A stretch of DNA of 64,000 nucleotides from Bacilli bacterium (GTDB lineage Bacteria; Bacillota_I; Bacilli_A; RF39; UBA660): NCBI GenBank assembly GCA_017626405.1, contig JAGAIS010000001.1, positions 166,885 to 230,884 of the forward strand, given 5' to 3'. A model generated the notes under the pieces. That model was given only the letters and a program-made list of their open reading frames with translations, had not been told where the DNA came from and ran no database searches. This document shows positions 56,035 through 63,469 of the stretch, piece by piece (the stretch's first letter is position 1; each line of letters starts with the position of its first letter). A program made the position numbers and the translations under genes.

Positions 56035-56976
56035 ATGATTAGTTCGAGAAATAAGTTTAATGATGAAGATTACAAATATGTAAGCATAATTGATTTTAGA
56101 AAATTGAGAGATATATTTGAAATTGTAACTGATGAGTATAATCCAAATTATTCGATTGTTGTATTATTTAGGGGAAAGACTTATGTCTTCAGTGTATTTA
56201 CTTTAGAGGATAAATCTCTTTCTTATTCAATAGTAAACTATCATGATGAAAAAAGTAAAAATCGCGTATTTAATTCTAGAGAAGAATTTTATAAAGCAAT
56301 AGAAGAATTATTCTTAGATAGTGAATTTGTCGTTTTAAATGACATTTTGTATAAAGATAATGAGATATTATACTATCCTGTTACTACTAATAAGTATTTA
56401 CTAAATAATGTATGTACAAGAGACAGTGAATACTACAAATCTAATTTACCTGATTGTTATACATTTAAGACTCTAAATAAGGTATTTATAATGTTGTTAC
56501 TATTTATGATTGCAAATATATTTGTTGGAGTTTTATCAATCATGTATCATGTAAATACTAGTGATATTATCTTGGGAGTAGTAACTTTTGTAGCTGCTAT
56601 TTTATCTCTAGTAATAATATTAAGATGCTATTGCTTTAAAACTAGTATAGTAAATGGACTTATTAATTCGTCTAAGATAATGGCTTTAAATAAGACATAT
56701 AGATTTGAAGATATAGATTATATTGAAAATGTCATATATTTTAATTTATTTAGTACGAGAAAAACTTATAAGATTCATATGAAGGATAAAAGAATAGTTA
56801 AGATCAAATATTTTAATTCATCTTCTAACATGTCTGATGATGAACTAAAAGAAATGATTATATATTTAAGAGAAATGTTTATAAGTAACAAAATAAAAAT
56901 AAAAGATGTAGAATATAATAATAAACTAATTATTATAATTGCTATATTATTATATGTGATAGGAATAATCATATAA
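56035..56976 (+). CDS. unrecognised membrane protein
   Basis: The 313-residue protein has a soluble N-terminal domain (about 1-145), two membrane helices (about 155-178 and 183-205), a second soluble domain that may be PH-like (about 205-290), and a C-terminal helix (about 296-313). I recognise no family. It is monocistronic and ends at a shared terminator with the XRE gene. Confidence 0.65.
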   Translation: MISSRNKFNDEDYKYVSIIDFRKLRDIFEIVTDEYNPNYSIVVLFRGKTYVFSVFTLEDKSLSYSIVNYHDEKSKNRVFNSREEFYKAIEELFLDSEFVVLNDILYKDNEILYYPVTTNKYLLNNVCTRDSEYYKSNLPDCYTFKTLNKVFIMLLLFMIANIFVGVLSIMYHVNTSDIILGVVTFVAAILSLVIILRCYCFKTSIVNGLINSSKIMALNKTYRFEDIDYIENVIYFNLFSTRKTYKIHMKDKRIVKIKYFNSSSNMSDDELKEMIIYLREMFISNKIKIKDVEYNNKLIIIIAILLYVIGIII

Positions 56977-56977
56977 A

Positions 56978-57010
56978 AAAGCGATTAATTAGATTTAATC
57001 GCTTTATTCT
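56978..57010. terminator. bidirectional terminator
   Basis: AAAGCGATTAA (56978-56988) pairs with TTAATCGCTTT (56995-57005), loop TTAGAT, with A and T flanks between convergent genes. Confidence 0.88.
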
Positions 57011-57272
57011 TTTTCTTTATATACATATCTACTCTCTGAGGCAATTCTTTTGCTTTTTGAGCTGTATTTATTTCAAATAGTAATTCTGGTTTTATATTAA
57101 ATGTCTTTGCAATATTATCGATATTTTTACATGTAAGATTAGCATTTCCAGTTTCGATTGTTGAAATATATGCCATTTTAAAATTGGTCTTTTCGGCAAA
57201 TACTTCTTGTGTCCAATTATTTTGATATCTATACCATTTGGTATTTAATCCAACTAACTGCATTGAATTCAT
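56985..57272 (-). CDS. XRE-family helix-turn-helix regulator
   Basis: The 95-residue protein is essentially one HTH_3 domain: NWTQEVFAEKTNFKMAYISTIETGNANLTCKNIDNIAKTFN spans helices 2-5, with a short basic tail (KKKNKAIKSN). It should bind DNA as a dimer. AAGGAG lies nine bases before the start. A perfect palindrome and direct repeats upstream suggest autoregulation. The partner gene, if any, is not obvious; it is not part of a toxin pair here. Confidence 0.9.
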   Translation of the reverse strand: MNSMQLVGLNTKWYRYQNNWTQEVFAEKTNFKMAYISTIETGNANLTCKNIDNIAKTFNIKPELLFEINTAQKAKELPQRVDMYIKKKNKAIKSN

Positions 57273-57300
57273 ATATCAATACTCCTTCTTTTAAAATATA

Positions 57301-57313
57301 TTATTAAGATATA
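57301..57313. repeat. operator-like repeat copy 1
   Basis: TTATTAAGATATA, overlapping the perfect 14-bp palindrome TAAGATATATCTTA (57305-57318), at the predicted start of XRE transcription. Confidence 0.6.
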
Positions 57314-57327
57314 TCTTATATAATTAA

Positions 57328-57356
57328 ATTATAATAATATATTCGAGTTTATTTAA
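57328..57356 (-). promoter_or_regulatory. promoter of XRE gene
   Basis: On the - strand TTAAAT (57351-57356), 17-base spacer, TATAAT (57328-57333). The palindrome lies immediately downstream, over the expected start. Confidence 0.55.
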
Positions 57357-57368
57357 TACCATTAAAAC

Positions 57369-57381
57369 TTATTAAGATATA
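57369..57381. repeat. operator-like repeat copy 2
   Basis: Exact second copy of TTATTAAGATATA, 68 bases from the first, inside the inverted repeat AACTTAT-N6-ATAAGTT (57366-57385). Confidence 0.6.
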
Positions 57382-57394
57382 AGTTAATAAAATG

Positions 57395-57423
57395 TTGAAT
57401 ATAATATTTTTGTATGATATATT
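57395..57423 (+). promoter_or_regulatory. sigma-A promoter of candidate small RNA
   Basis: TTGAAT (57395-57400), exact 17-base spacer ending in TGA, then TATATT (57418-57423). No ORF follows before a terminator. Confidence 0.6.
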
Positions 57424-57429
57424 ATTATT

Positions 57430-57519
57430 GTCAGTAATTTAAATATTATACTGACTTTAACCATTTTGTTTGTATTTATATAAACATAGGCTTGGAGATC
57501 ACATTATATGTGGTCTTTT
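57430..57519 (+). ncRNA. candidate ~90-nt structured small RNA
   Basis: Between a good promoter and an intrinsic terminator there is no ORF with a ribosome site. The predicted transcript forms three hairpins: GTCAGTA (57430-57436) with TATACTGAC ending 57455; GTTTGTA (57468-57474) with TATAAAC (57479-57485); and the terminator AGATCACAT (57496-57504) with ATGTGGTCT (57508-57516). The next gene has its own promoter, so this looks like a free-standing RNA rather than a leader. I do not recognise it as 6S, tmRNA, RNase P or SRP RNA. Confidence 0.5.
57496..57519 (+). terminator. intrinsic terminator of small RNA
   Basis: AGATCACAT (57496-57504), loop TAT, ATGTGGTCT (57508-57516) with a G-T pair, then TTT; the T run is short. 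Confidence 0.7.
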
Positions 57520-57533
57520 AAAATGCTACAATA

Positions 57534-57542
57534 TGTTATAAT
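57534..57542 (+). promoter_or_regulatory. extended -10 promoter TGTTATAAT
   Basis: Exact motif 19 bases before ATG 57562. Confidence 0.75.
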
Positions 57543-57561
57543 ATGTCTTGTAGGTGATAAT

Positions 57562-58359
57562 ATGTTTATTATTAGTAATAATGGTAATAAGAAATTAAGT
57601 AAAATTGATATACATGATATATTTGTCGTAGCTGACTTTGATAGAACAATAACTACAGGTTCTAGTGAAGCTACGTTTTCTCTTTTTAGTTTAAGTGGAT
57701 TATATGGAAGTGAATATGAGTTCGAGAGATCTCTTGTACATGATTATTATCGACCAATTGAACTAGATGCTAGATTGCCTTATCAAGAAAAATTCGAATT
57801 GATGAGAGACTGGGCTTTAGAAAGTTATGGATTAATGCTAAAGTATAAGGTAAGAGAAAGTGATATAGAGAATATTGTTAGAGAAAAGAAACTTTTAGAA
57901 TTAAGAAGTGGTGTAGTAGAATTTATTAATAATCTAAATAAACTTGGTATACCACTTATAATCAATTCGGCAGGTATTGGAAATTTTATTGAGTGTATTT
58001 TGAGATTAAATAATTGTTATTCAGACAATATATTTATATCAGCTAACTTTTTAGAATTTAAAGATGATGTTATTGTTGATAGTATTAAAGATATTATTCA
58101 TAGTATGAATAAGTATGATATTAAATTATCAGATGTGGTTAAAACTGCCATTAAAGATAGGAAAATGGCAATTATTATAGGAGATCAACTTAGTGATTTA
58201 AATATGGATCATAAATTACCTAATAATAGTAATATAACTTTTGGATTTTTAGAGGCAAATATTCGAAAAAATGAAGAATTATTTAGGGAACGCTTTGATG
58301 TTGTATTAAAGGATAATGAAGGATTTGAGAGTATTGAGAAACTATTAAGATTAAAATAA
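57562..58359 (+). CDS. HAD-like phosphatase, pyrimidine 5'-nucleotidase (UMPH-1)-like
   Basis: I choose ATG 57562 behind AGGTGAT; the frame extends to ATG 57508 but that part lies in the terminator and promoter. The 265-residue protein has HAD motif I ADFDRTITTG (about 24-33), motif II INSAG (about 134-138) and motif III GDQLSDLNM. The motif I form and the helical cap resemble cytosolic 5'-nucleotidase III. It probably dephosphorylates a nucleotide or related phosphate. Confidence 0.8.
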   Translation: MFIISNNGNKKLSKIDIHDIFVVADFDRTITTGSSEATFSLFSLSGLYGSEYEFERSLVHDYYRPIELDARLPYQEKFELMRDWALESYGLMLKYKVRESDIENIVREKKLLELRSGVVEFINNLNKLGIPLIINSAGIGNFIECILRLNNCYSDNIFISANFLEFKDDVIVDSIKDIIHSMNKYDIKLSDVVKTAIKDRKMAIIIGDQLSDLNMDHKLPNNSNITFGFLEANIRKNEELFRERFDVVLKDNEGFESIEKLLRLK

Positions 58360-58405
58360 TGTTAACTTTATAAAAGATAAATCATATTATATATTAGGTG
58401 ATAAT

Positions 58406-59224
58406 ATGAAAAGAGGAATAGATGTTTCTTCTTATCAGGGTATGATTGATTGGACAAAAGTTAAACCATTCATCGATTTTGCTATTATTAGATGTGGTTT
58501 TGGAAATAATGTAAAAAGTCAGGATGATGTCTATTATGAGAGAAATGCTTTAATGTGTAAGAAACTCAATATTCCATTTGGAGTTTATTTATTTAGTTAT
58601 GCAACAAATTTAGATGAAGCGAGAAGTGAAGTTGAACATACGTTAAGACTTATTAAAGATAAAAAGTTAGAGTATCCAATATTTTTAGATGTAGAAGCAA
58701 GAAGACAAATGGCTTTACCAAAAGAAGATTTAATTGAAATAGTAAAATACTACTGTGAAGAGATGGAAAAGAATGGATATTATGTATCTGTCTATGCTAG
58801 TTTAGATAGGTTTAAAAGTAATTTAGATTCTAGTGAATTAGATCCTTTTGATAAATGGGTTGCTGAATGGAATGATAGACTAACATATTCGGGAAGTGCT
58901 GGAATGTGGCAGAATACTTCATATGATGAAATTCCAGGAATAAAAGGAAGAGTAGATGGAGATCAAGCCCTTTATGATTATCCAAAGATAATTAGAGATG
59001 CTAAACTAAATCATTTAGATGATTATGATTATAAATATAAAGTAGGAGAAAAAGTATTTATATCGGGTAGTATTTATGAAGATAGTGGAGCAACTAAAGT
59101 ATTGAGGAATGTATGTGATGAAGAAGCAGTAATTGAAAGAATATTGAAAGATGAAAGTGCACCTTATAAGATAAGTGATGGATATGTTAAAGAAACATCA
59201 ATATTTGTAAAAAAAGAAGTATAG
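58406..59224 (+). CDS. GH25 muramidase with C-terminal SH3-like domain, no signal peptide
   Basis: The 272-residue protein begins directly with the GH25 barrel KRGIDVSSYQGMIDWTKVK; catalytic acids are Asp6 and the DVE at about 96-98 (IFLDVEARR). A small SH3b-like wall-binding domain follows (about 210-272). It hydrolyses the glycan of peptidoglycan. No signal peptide or membrane helix is present, as in phage endolysins, yet no holin or phage gene is nearby. The start has TAGGTGATAAT. Confidence 0.92.
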   Translation: MKRGIDVSSYQGMIDWTKVKPFIDFAIIRCGFGNNVKSQDDVYYERNALMCKKLNIPFGVYLFSYATNLDEARSEVEHTLRLIKDKKLEYPIFLDVEARRQMALPKEDLIEIVKYYCEEMEKNGYYVSVYASLDRFKSNLDSSELDPFDKWVAEWNDRLTYSGSAGMWQNTSYDEIPGIKGRVDGDQALYDYPKIIRDAKLNHLDDYDYKYKVGEKVFISGSIYEDSGATKVLRNVCDEEAVIERILKDESAPYKISDGYVKETSIFVKKEV

Positions 59225-59239
59225 TAGAAGGGTGATTAT

Positions 59240-59497
59240 ATGTTTAATATAAATGATGCATATTATGCTGCTTTAGTGCTTGGTGTATCGTTTGATAAAT
59301 ATACAATAGAAGAATTCTTATCGGGAATTAATATAGAATTAGAACATGGTACTATTAATCCAAAAACAAATGTTACTAATGATAATTTGATTACTACGGC
59401 AAAAATAGCTTTAGCACATTTAAATGAATTTCCAAATTATTATAATAAAGAATATGGATTATTATCATTTGAAGAATTTTTAAAGAGCAAATTGTGA
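59240..59497 (+). CDS. DUF5661 family protein
   Basis: The 85-residue protein has the pattern AALVLGVSFDKYTIEEFLSG, NIELEHGTINPKTNVTNDN and KIALAHLNEFPNYYNKEYG that I associate with DUF5661. These are small soluble proteins found in bacteria and phages, function unknown. It lies 15 bases after the GH25 gene, with GGGTGATT as ribosome site, and shares its terminator. Confidence 0.75.
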   Translation: MFNINDAYYAALVLGVSFDKYTIEEFLSGINIELEHGTINPKTNVTNDNLITTAKIALAHLNEFPNYYNKEYGLLSFEEFLKSKL

Positions 59498-59518
59498 ATT
59501 TGATAATGTATTTATTTG

Positions 59519-59541
59519 AAGAGCAAATATGCTCTTTTTTT
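59519..59541 (+). terminator. intrinsic terminator
   Basis: AAGAGCA (59519-59525), loop AATA, TGCTCTT (59530-59536), then T run. Confidence 0.85.
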
Positions 59542-59565
59542 CATATACTATTTTAGGTGATAATA

Positions 59566-60549
59566 ATGAATTTTAGTGTTGTGATTGATCCTGGACATGG
59601 GGGAGTAGATTCTGGAGCTATTGGTAATGATATTGTTGAAAAAGATATGACACTTGCTATAAGTAAAATAATGTATGATGAATTTAAGAGAATGGGAATA
59701 CCTGTATATATGACTAGAGAAGAAGATATAACTTTATCTCCAAAAGATAGAGTAACTAAGGCTATGAATTTTTTTGGTAAAGATAAGAATGTTATATTGA
59801 TATCTAATCACATAAATGCAGGAGGTGGAGAAGGTGCTGAAGTAATTTATTCCTTACGAAATGATTCTAAGTTGTCTAATGAAATTCTAGATAATCTCTC
59901 TTCATCTGGTGCAAAGATAAGAAAGAGTTATCAAAAGTCCCTTTCTACTAATCCTAATAAAGATTATTATTTTATCTTGAGGGATACTAATCCTTTAGAA
60001 TCTATTATAGTTGAGTATGGTTTCTTAGATAATACTAATGATGCTATACGCTTAAAGAATAATTATCAAGATTATGCCTTAGATGTTGTCGAAGCAGTAT
60101 TAGATTATAAAGGTATTCAAGTTGGTGATGAATATGTAGTTAAATCTGGAGATACTCTATATGGTATAGCTAAGAAGTATAATACTAATGTCAAGACGCT
60201 AATGGACATTAATGGTTTAACTAGTACTAATCTTAAAGTTAATCAAGTATTGAAAATAAGTGGGGACTTTTATACTGTAAAACCTGGAGACACACTTTAT
60301 GGAATAGCTAAAAAGTTCAATACAAGTGTTAATAAGATAAAAGATATGAACAATTTATCTAGTGATCTATTAACTGTAGGACAAAAACTAAAGATACCTA
60401 ATCAAGTAATACATAAAGTTAAAGTTGGTGATACATTATATAGTATTGCTAAAACATACAATGTTTCAGTAGATGATATTAAAAAGACTAATAAACTTAC
60501 GAGCAATTTAATAAGCGTTAATCAAGAATTATTAATTCCATTCAAATAA
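59566..60549 (+). CDS. N-acetylmuramoyl-L-alanine amidase with three LysM, no signal peptide
   Basis: I choose ATG 59566 behind AGGTGAT. The 327-residue protein has an Amidase_3 domain (about 1-180) with zinc motifs VVIDPGHGG, a Glu in EKDM and SNHINAGG, then three LysM repeats (about 188-232, 236-278, 282-326), each starting Y/HxVKxGDTLY. It cleaves the stem peptide from muramic acid. It lacks a signal peptide. TATACT at 59534-59539 may be its -10. Confidence 0.93.
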   Translation: MNFSVVIDPGHGGVDSGAIGNDIVEKDMTLAISKIMYDEFKRMGIPVYMTREEDITLSPKDRVTKAMNFFGKDKNVILISNHINAGGGEGAEVIYSLRNDSKLSNEILDNLSSSGAKIRKSYQKSLSTNPNKDYYFILRDTNPLESIIVEYGFLDNTNDAIRLKNNYQDYALDVVEAVLDYKGIQVGDEYVVKSGDTLYGIAKKYNTNVKTLMDINGLTSTNLKVNQVLKISGDFYTVKPGDTLYGIAKKFNTSVNKIKDMNNLSSDLLTVGQKLKIPNQVIHKVKVGDTLYSIAKTYNVSVDDIKKTNKLTSNLISVNQELLIPFK

Positions 60550-60573
60550 AAAACCACTTTTGTGGTTTTTTAT
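60548..60573. terminator. bidirectional terminator
   Basis: AAAAAACCAC (60548-60557), loop TTTT, GTGGTTTTTT (60562-60571), serving the convergent amidase and LCP genes. Confidence 0.9.
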
Positions 60574-62513
60574 TCTATATTAGTACTTTCAGTAGTTATC
60601 TCTTTTGTAGTTGATTCTGTAGTTGTATTTGTTGTATCTTCTCCTTCACTTGGTGCATTTGGTCTTGTTGTAGTAGTTGTTTCTTTTATAGTTTGCTTTA
60701 TTACATTAATAGTGATGCTATTAGTATTTTTGACTAGTTTACCTTTTTGTACACTTTGACCAATTACTGTTCCACTTGCTAGCTCACTGTTGAAACCTGC
60801 CATACCTTCTGTTATGAAGTTTTCATAAACAGTAATATTTCTGCTTTCACACCAGCTTTTAACATAAGAACTAGTTTTACCAGTAAATGATGGTATTACC
60901 TCATTTCTTTGAACTGTATAATACTTTTTACCAATAATAGGAACTTTATAAGGCTCATTAACAGAGAAGTTAAATGTCTTAATTACTGTAGGTTCTTTTT
61001 TCTCTAGTGTTATCTTTAATGCATCTTTTATCTCTTCAAGAGATTGTTCATAATATTGGAACGTATATACATTACTTCTTAAATTATTAACATACATTGT
61101 TAAATCGTATCCTGTAAGATAAGTCTTTTGAATATTTATCATTGAACCATTGTTTCCACCAAATACAACTTGTTTTCCAACATTGTATAGGTTCATCATT
61201 TCACTTGTAGTCATATTTGTATCAATATTTTTAGATATAGCATCTAAAATGGAATAAAAGTCATTAATATTCTTTAAGTTTTTAGCAGAATTTGCAATTG
61301 CTTCAACTACTAATTGTTGGTGTTGAACTCTTTGGAAATCTCCTGCTGGCAGTGTTTTTCTATGTCTTGCGAATGCTAGAGCTTTTTCTCCATCCATATG
61401 TTGATATCCACTCTTAATACATTGAAGATCTTGTGCTTTGTGACTCCTATCTGAGTTTTGTTCACAGAAATTTATTCCATCAGGTACGGTTACATCAATA
61501 CCTCCCAATGCATTAACTAAATCAACAACACCTTTAAAATTTATTTTTACATAGTAATCTATTTTTATGTCTGTTAAATTTTGCACAGTATCTATAACAC
61601 ATTTAGTTCCATAAGCTGCACTAGAATTTATTTTTGATGAATCATTGTTCTTAAGACAAGCTATTGGTACATAAGTGTCTCTTGGAATAGAAAATACTGT
61701 TGCCGATAGAGTATGAGGATTAAATGATATTAACATGAGAGTATCTCCATTGAAAGAAGCATTGGCATTTAAACCATCTTTCTTTGAATCAACACCCATT
61801 ATTAGTACAGTAAATGGATCTTTAACTGAGGCTGAGTTTTGAATAGTATCTTGATTTTCCATTTCTTTTGAATACTCATATACTACTTTGACTTCATTTC
61901 CTATATTTTGATAAGCTTCATATCCCTCATACATTACTTCGTAGTTATTAGTAATAAATATTCCATTAAGGCTTCCATTATAAAGTCTCTCTAACATTTC
62001 AAAGTAAGTATCATATTTTTCTACTGTAACTTTTAAATCTTCTTTTTTTATTAATTCATAGGCAAGAACATTACCTTCAACATCAGTTTCATTATTGATA
62101 ATACCTACTTTATATGAGGCATTGTTTAAAAACTCTGTGTTATTAAGTGATATTAAATTAGTTGTATATAGGATTTTTTCTTTATTTAGAGAACTTAGTA
62201 GTACATAGGCTTTATTTATTGCAAGTGAACCAATGATGGAAATAGCAGATACCAATACAACTATAAAAGATGTAACAACAACAGTTTTATTCTTCTTAGT
62301 TAGAAGTAATAATAAATCAATAAAAGCGTAAACTATTAATAAGATTAACAATACACATAGAACGATTATTCTAAGTTTTGTTTCAATATTATTTAGTAAT
62401 ATTAATGATTTAAATAAATATATATAACTAAATAAAAATGCGATAAGGGTGAAAAAATATATCAATCTTACACTTAGTTTTGTCTTTTTAATTTTTTTAA
62501 GTAATATCTTCAT
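60570..62513 (-). CDS. LCP family wall-polymer transferase with PASTA domain
   Basis: The 647-residue protein has three N-terminal membrane helices (about 15-35, 43-70, 78-100), an accessory domain (about 110-230), the LytR-CpsA-Psr catalytic domain (about 255-430; VLIMGVDS, DTLMLISFNP, SIPRDTYV, GGIDVTVP, ALAFARHR), one PASTA domain (about 530-600) and a Thr/Glu-rich tail. LCP enzymes attach teichoic acids or capsule to peptidoglycan. A PASTA domain on an LCP protein is unusual and would target it to muropeptide. It has a sigma-A promoter. Confidence 0.93.
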   Translation of the reverse strand: MKILLKKIKKTKLSVRLIYFFTLIAFLFSYIYLFKSLILLNNIETKLRIIVLCVLLILLIVYAFIDLLLLLTKKNKTVVVTSFIVVLVSAISIIGSLAINKAYVLLSSLNKEKILYTTNLISLNNTEFLNNASYKVGIINNETDVEGNVLAYELIKKEDLKVTVEKYDTYFEMLERLYNGSLNGIFITNNYEVMYEGYEAYQNIGNEVKVVYEYSKEMENQDTIQNSASVKDPFTVLIMGVDSKKDGLNANASFNGDTLMLISFNPHTLSATVFSIPRDTYVPIACLKNNDSSKINSSAAYGTKCVIDTVQNLTDIKIDYYVKINFKGVVDLVNALGGIDVTVPDGINFCEQNSDRSHKAQDLQCIKSGYQHMDGEKALAFARHRKTLPAGDFQRVQHQQLVVEAIANSAKNLKNINDFYSILDAISKNIDTNMTTSEMMNLYNVGKQVVFGGNNGSMINIQKTYLTGYDLTMYVNNLRSNVYTFQYYEQSLEEIKDALKITLEKKEPTVIKTFNFSVNEPYKVPIIGKKYYTVQRNEVIPSFTGKTSSYVKSWCESRNITVYENFITEGMAGFNSELASGTVIGQSVQKGKLVKNTNSITINVIKQTIKETTTTTRPNAPSEGEDTTNTTTESTTKEITTESTNIE

Positions 62514-62536
62514 ATCAACACCCTTTCTATTATAGA

Positions 62537-62565
62537 ATTATACTACAAAGAATAATAATTATCAA
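62537..62565 (-). promoter_or_regulatory. sigma-A promoter of LCP gene
   Basis: On the - strand TTGATA (62560-62565), 17-base spacer, TATAAT (62537-62542), 23 bases before the start. Confidence 0.75.
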
Positions 62566-62595
62566 TTTTTTACTGTTTATTTTTATATTCTTATT

Positions 62596-62604
62596 TGTTA
62601 TAAT
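62596..62604 (+). promoter_or_regulatory. extended -10 promoter TGTTATAAT
   Basis: Exact motif 21 bases before ATG 62626. Confidence 0.75.
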
Positions 62605-62625
62605 GTTAATGACTGGAGGAAGATT

Positions 62626-63390
62626 ATGAGTCGACGTAGTAGAGCAACAATATGTGTAGTTGTGTTATTTATGCTTATTGGAGCATTAATTGTATATATT
62701 TTTAGTGAATTGTTCAATGAGAGCGAAATACCTGAAGTTAAAGAAAAGAATGAAAGTGCTTTAAAATTTAAGAAAGAGTACGAATCGATAAATGGTGAAG
62801 AAGTAGGAGATAATAAGGTTAGAGAATTATCTATTCCCGATGATAATCCGTTTATTTATAAAACAGCTGAAGAAATAGTTGATATGATCAATGATAAGGA
62901 ATCTTTTATTGTTTATTTTGGATTTAGTAAATGTCCATGGTGTAGAAGTGTTTTGCCAACTATGATTGAACAAGCTAAGGAAAAAAATATCGATAAGATT
63001 TATTATGTTGATGTATTAGATATTAGAGATAAATATGAATTAGATGACAATCATAAGGCTGTCAAGACAAAAGATGGTAGTGAAGGGTATAATCAACTAT
63101 TAGAATTACTATCTTCAGTTTTAAGTAATTATTCACCTTTAACTTATACTAAGGGTAAAAAAACAATCGAAGTTAAAATAAATGAAAAGAGAATCTACGC
63201 ACCTAATGTTATTATTATTAAAAATGGAGAAGCTATTGCTTTAGAGAGTGGAATTAGTGATAAACAAGAAGGTGCTTATCAAGAATTAACTGATGATATT
63301 ATCTGTGATATGAAGGAAAAATTCAGTTGTTTTTTTGAAAAATTTATTTCAGATAATGGAACTTGTTCACTAAATGAACCAATTTGTTAA
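62626..63390 (+). CDS. membrane-anchored thioredoxin-like protein (CPWC)
   Basis: The 254-residue protein has one N-terminal membrane helix (about 7-28), a charged linker and an extracytoplasmic thioredoxin fold with YFGFSKCPWCRSVLP (active site near 104-107), an insertion (about 130-180) and a cis-Pro-like APNVIII strand. Four extra cysteines lie near the C-terminus. It is a third extracytoplasmic CxxC protein in this window. The ribosome site is TGGAGG. A terminator follows. Confidence 0.85.
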   Translation: MSRRSRATICVVVLFMLIGALIVYIFSELFNESEIPEVKEKNESALKFKKEYESINGEEVGDNKVRELSIPDDNPFIYKTAEEIVDMINDKESFIVYFGFSKCPWCRSVLPTMIEQAKEKNIDKIYYVDVLDIRDKYELDDNHKAVKTKDGSEGYNQLLELLSSVLSNYSPLTYTKGKKTIEVKINEKRIYAPNVIIIKNGEAIALESGISDKQEGAYQELTDDIICDMKEKFSCFFEKFISDNGTCSLNEPIC

Positions 63391-63416
63391 AAACTACTAG
63401 TAATATAGTAGTTTTT
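63389..63416 (+). terminator. intrinsic terminator
   Basis: AAAAACTACT (63389-63398) pairs with AGTAGTTTTT (63407-63416); the stop codon is at the base. Confidence 0.88.
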
Positions 63417-63437
63417 TCTTTTGTAAAGATAAAAATA

Positions 63438-63446
63438 TGTTATAAT
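63438..63446 (+). promoter_or_regulatory. extended -10 promoter TGTTATAAT
   Basis: Exact motif 23 bases before ATG 63470. Confidence 0.75.
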
Positions 63447-63469
63447 AACTCTTAAAGGAAAACTGTGTT

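Noticed and set aside
57508..57561. Longer start (ATG 57508) for the HAD-like gene
   Set aside because: It lies within a terminator hairpin and upstream of the TGTTATAAT promoter, without a ribosome site; ATG 57562 has AGGTGAT.
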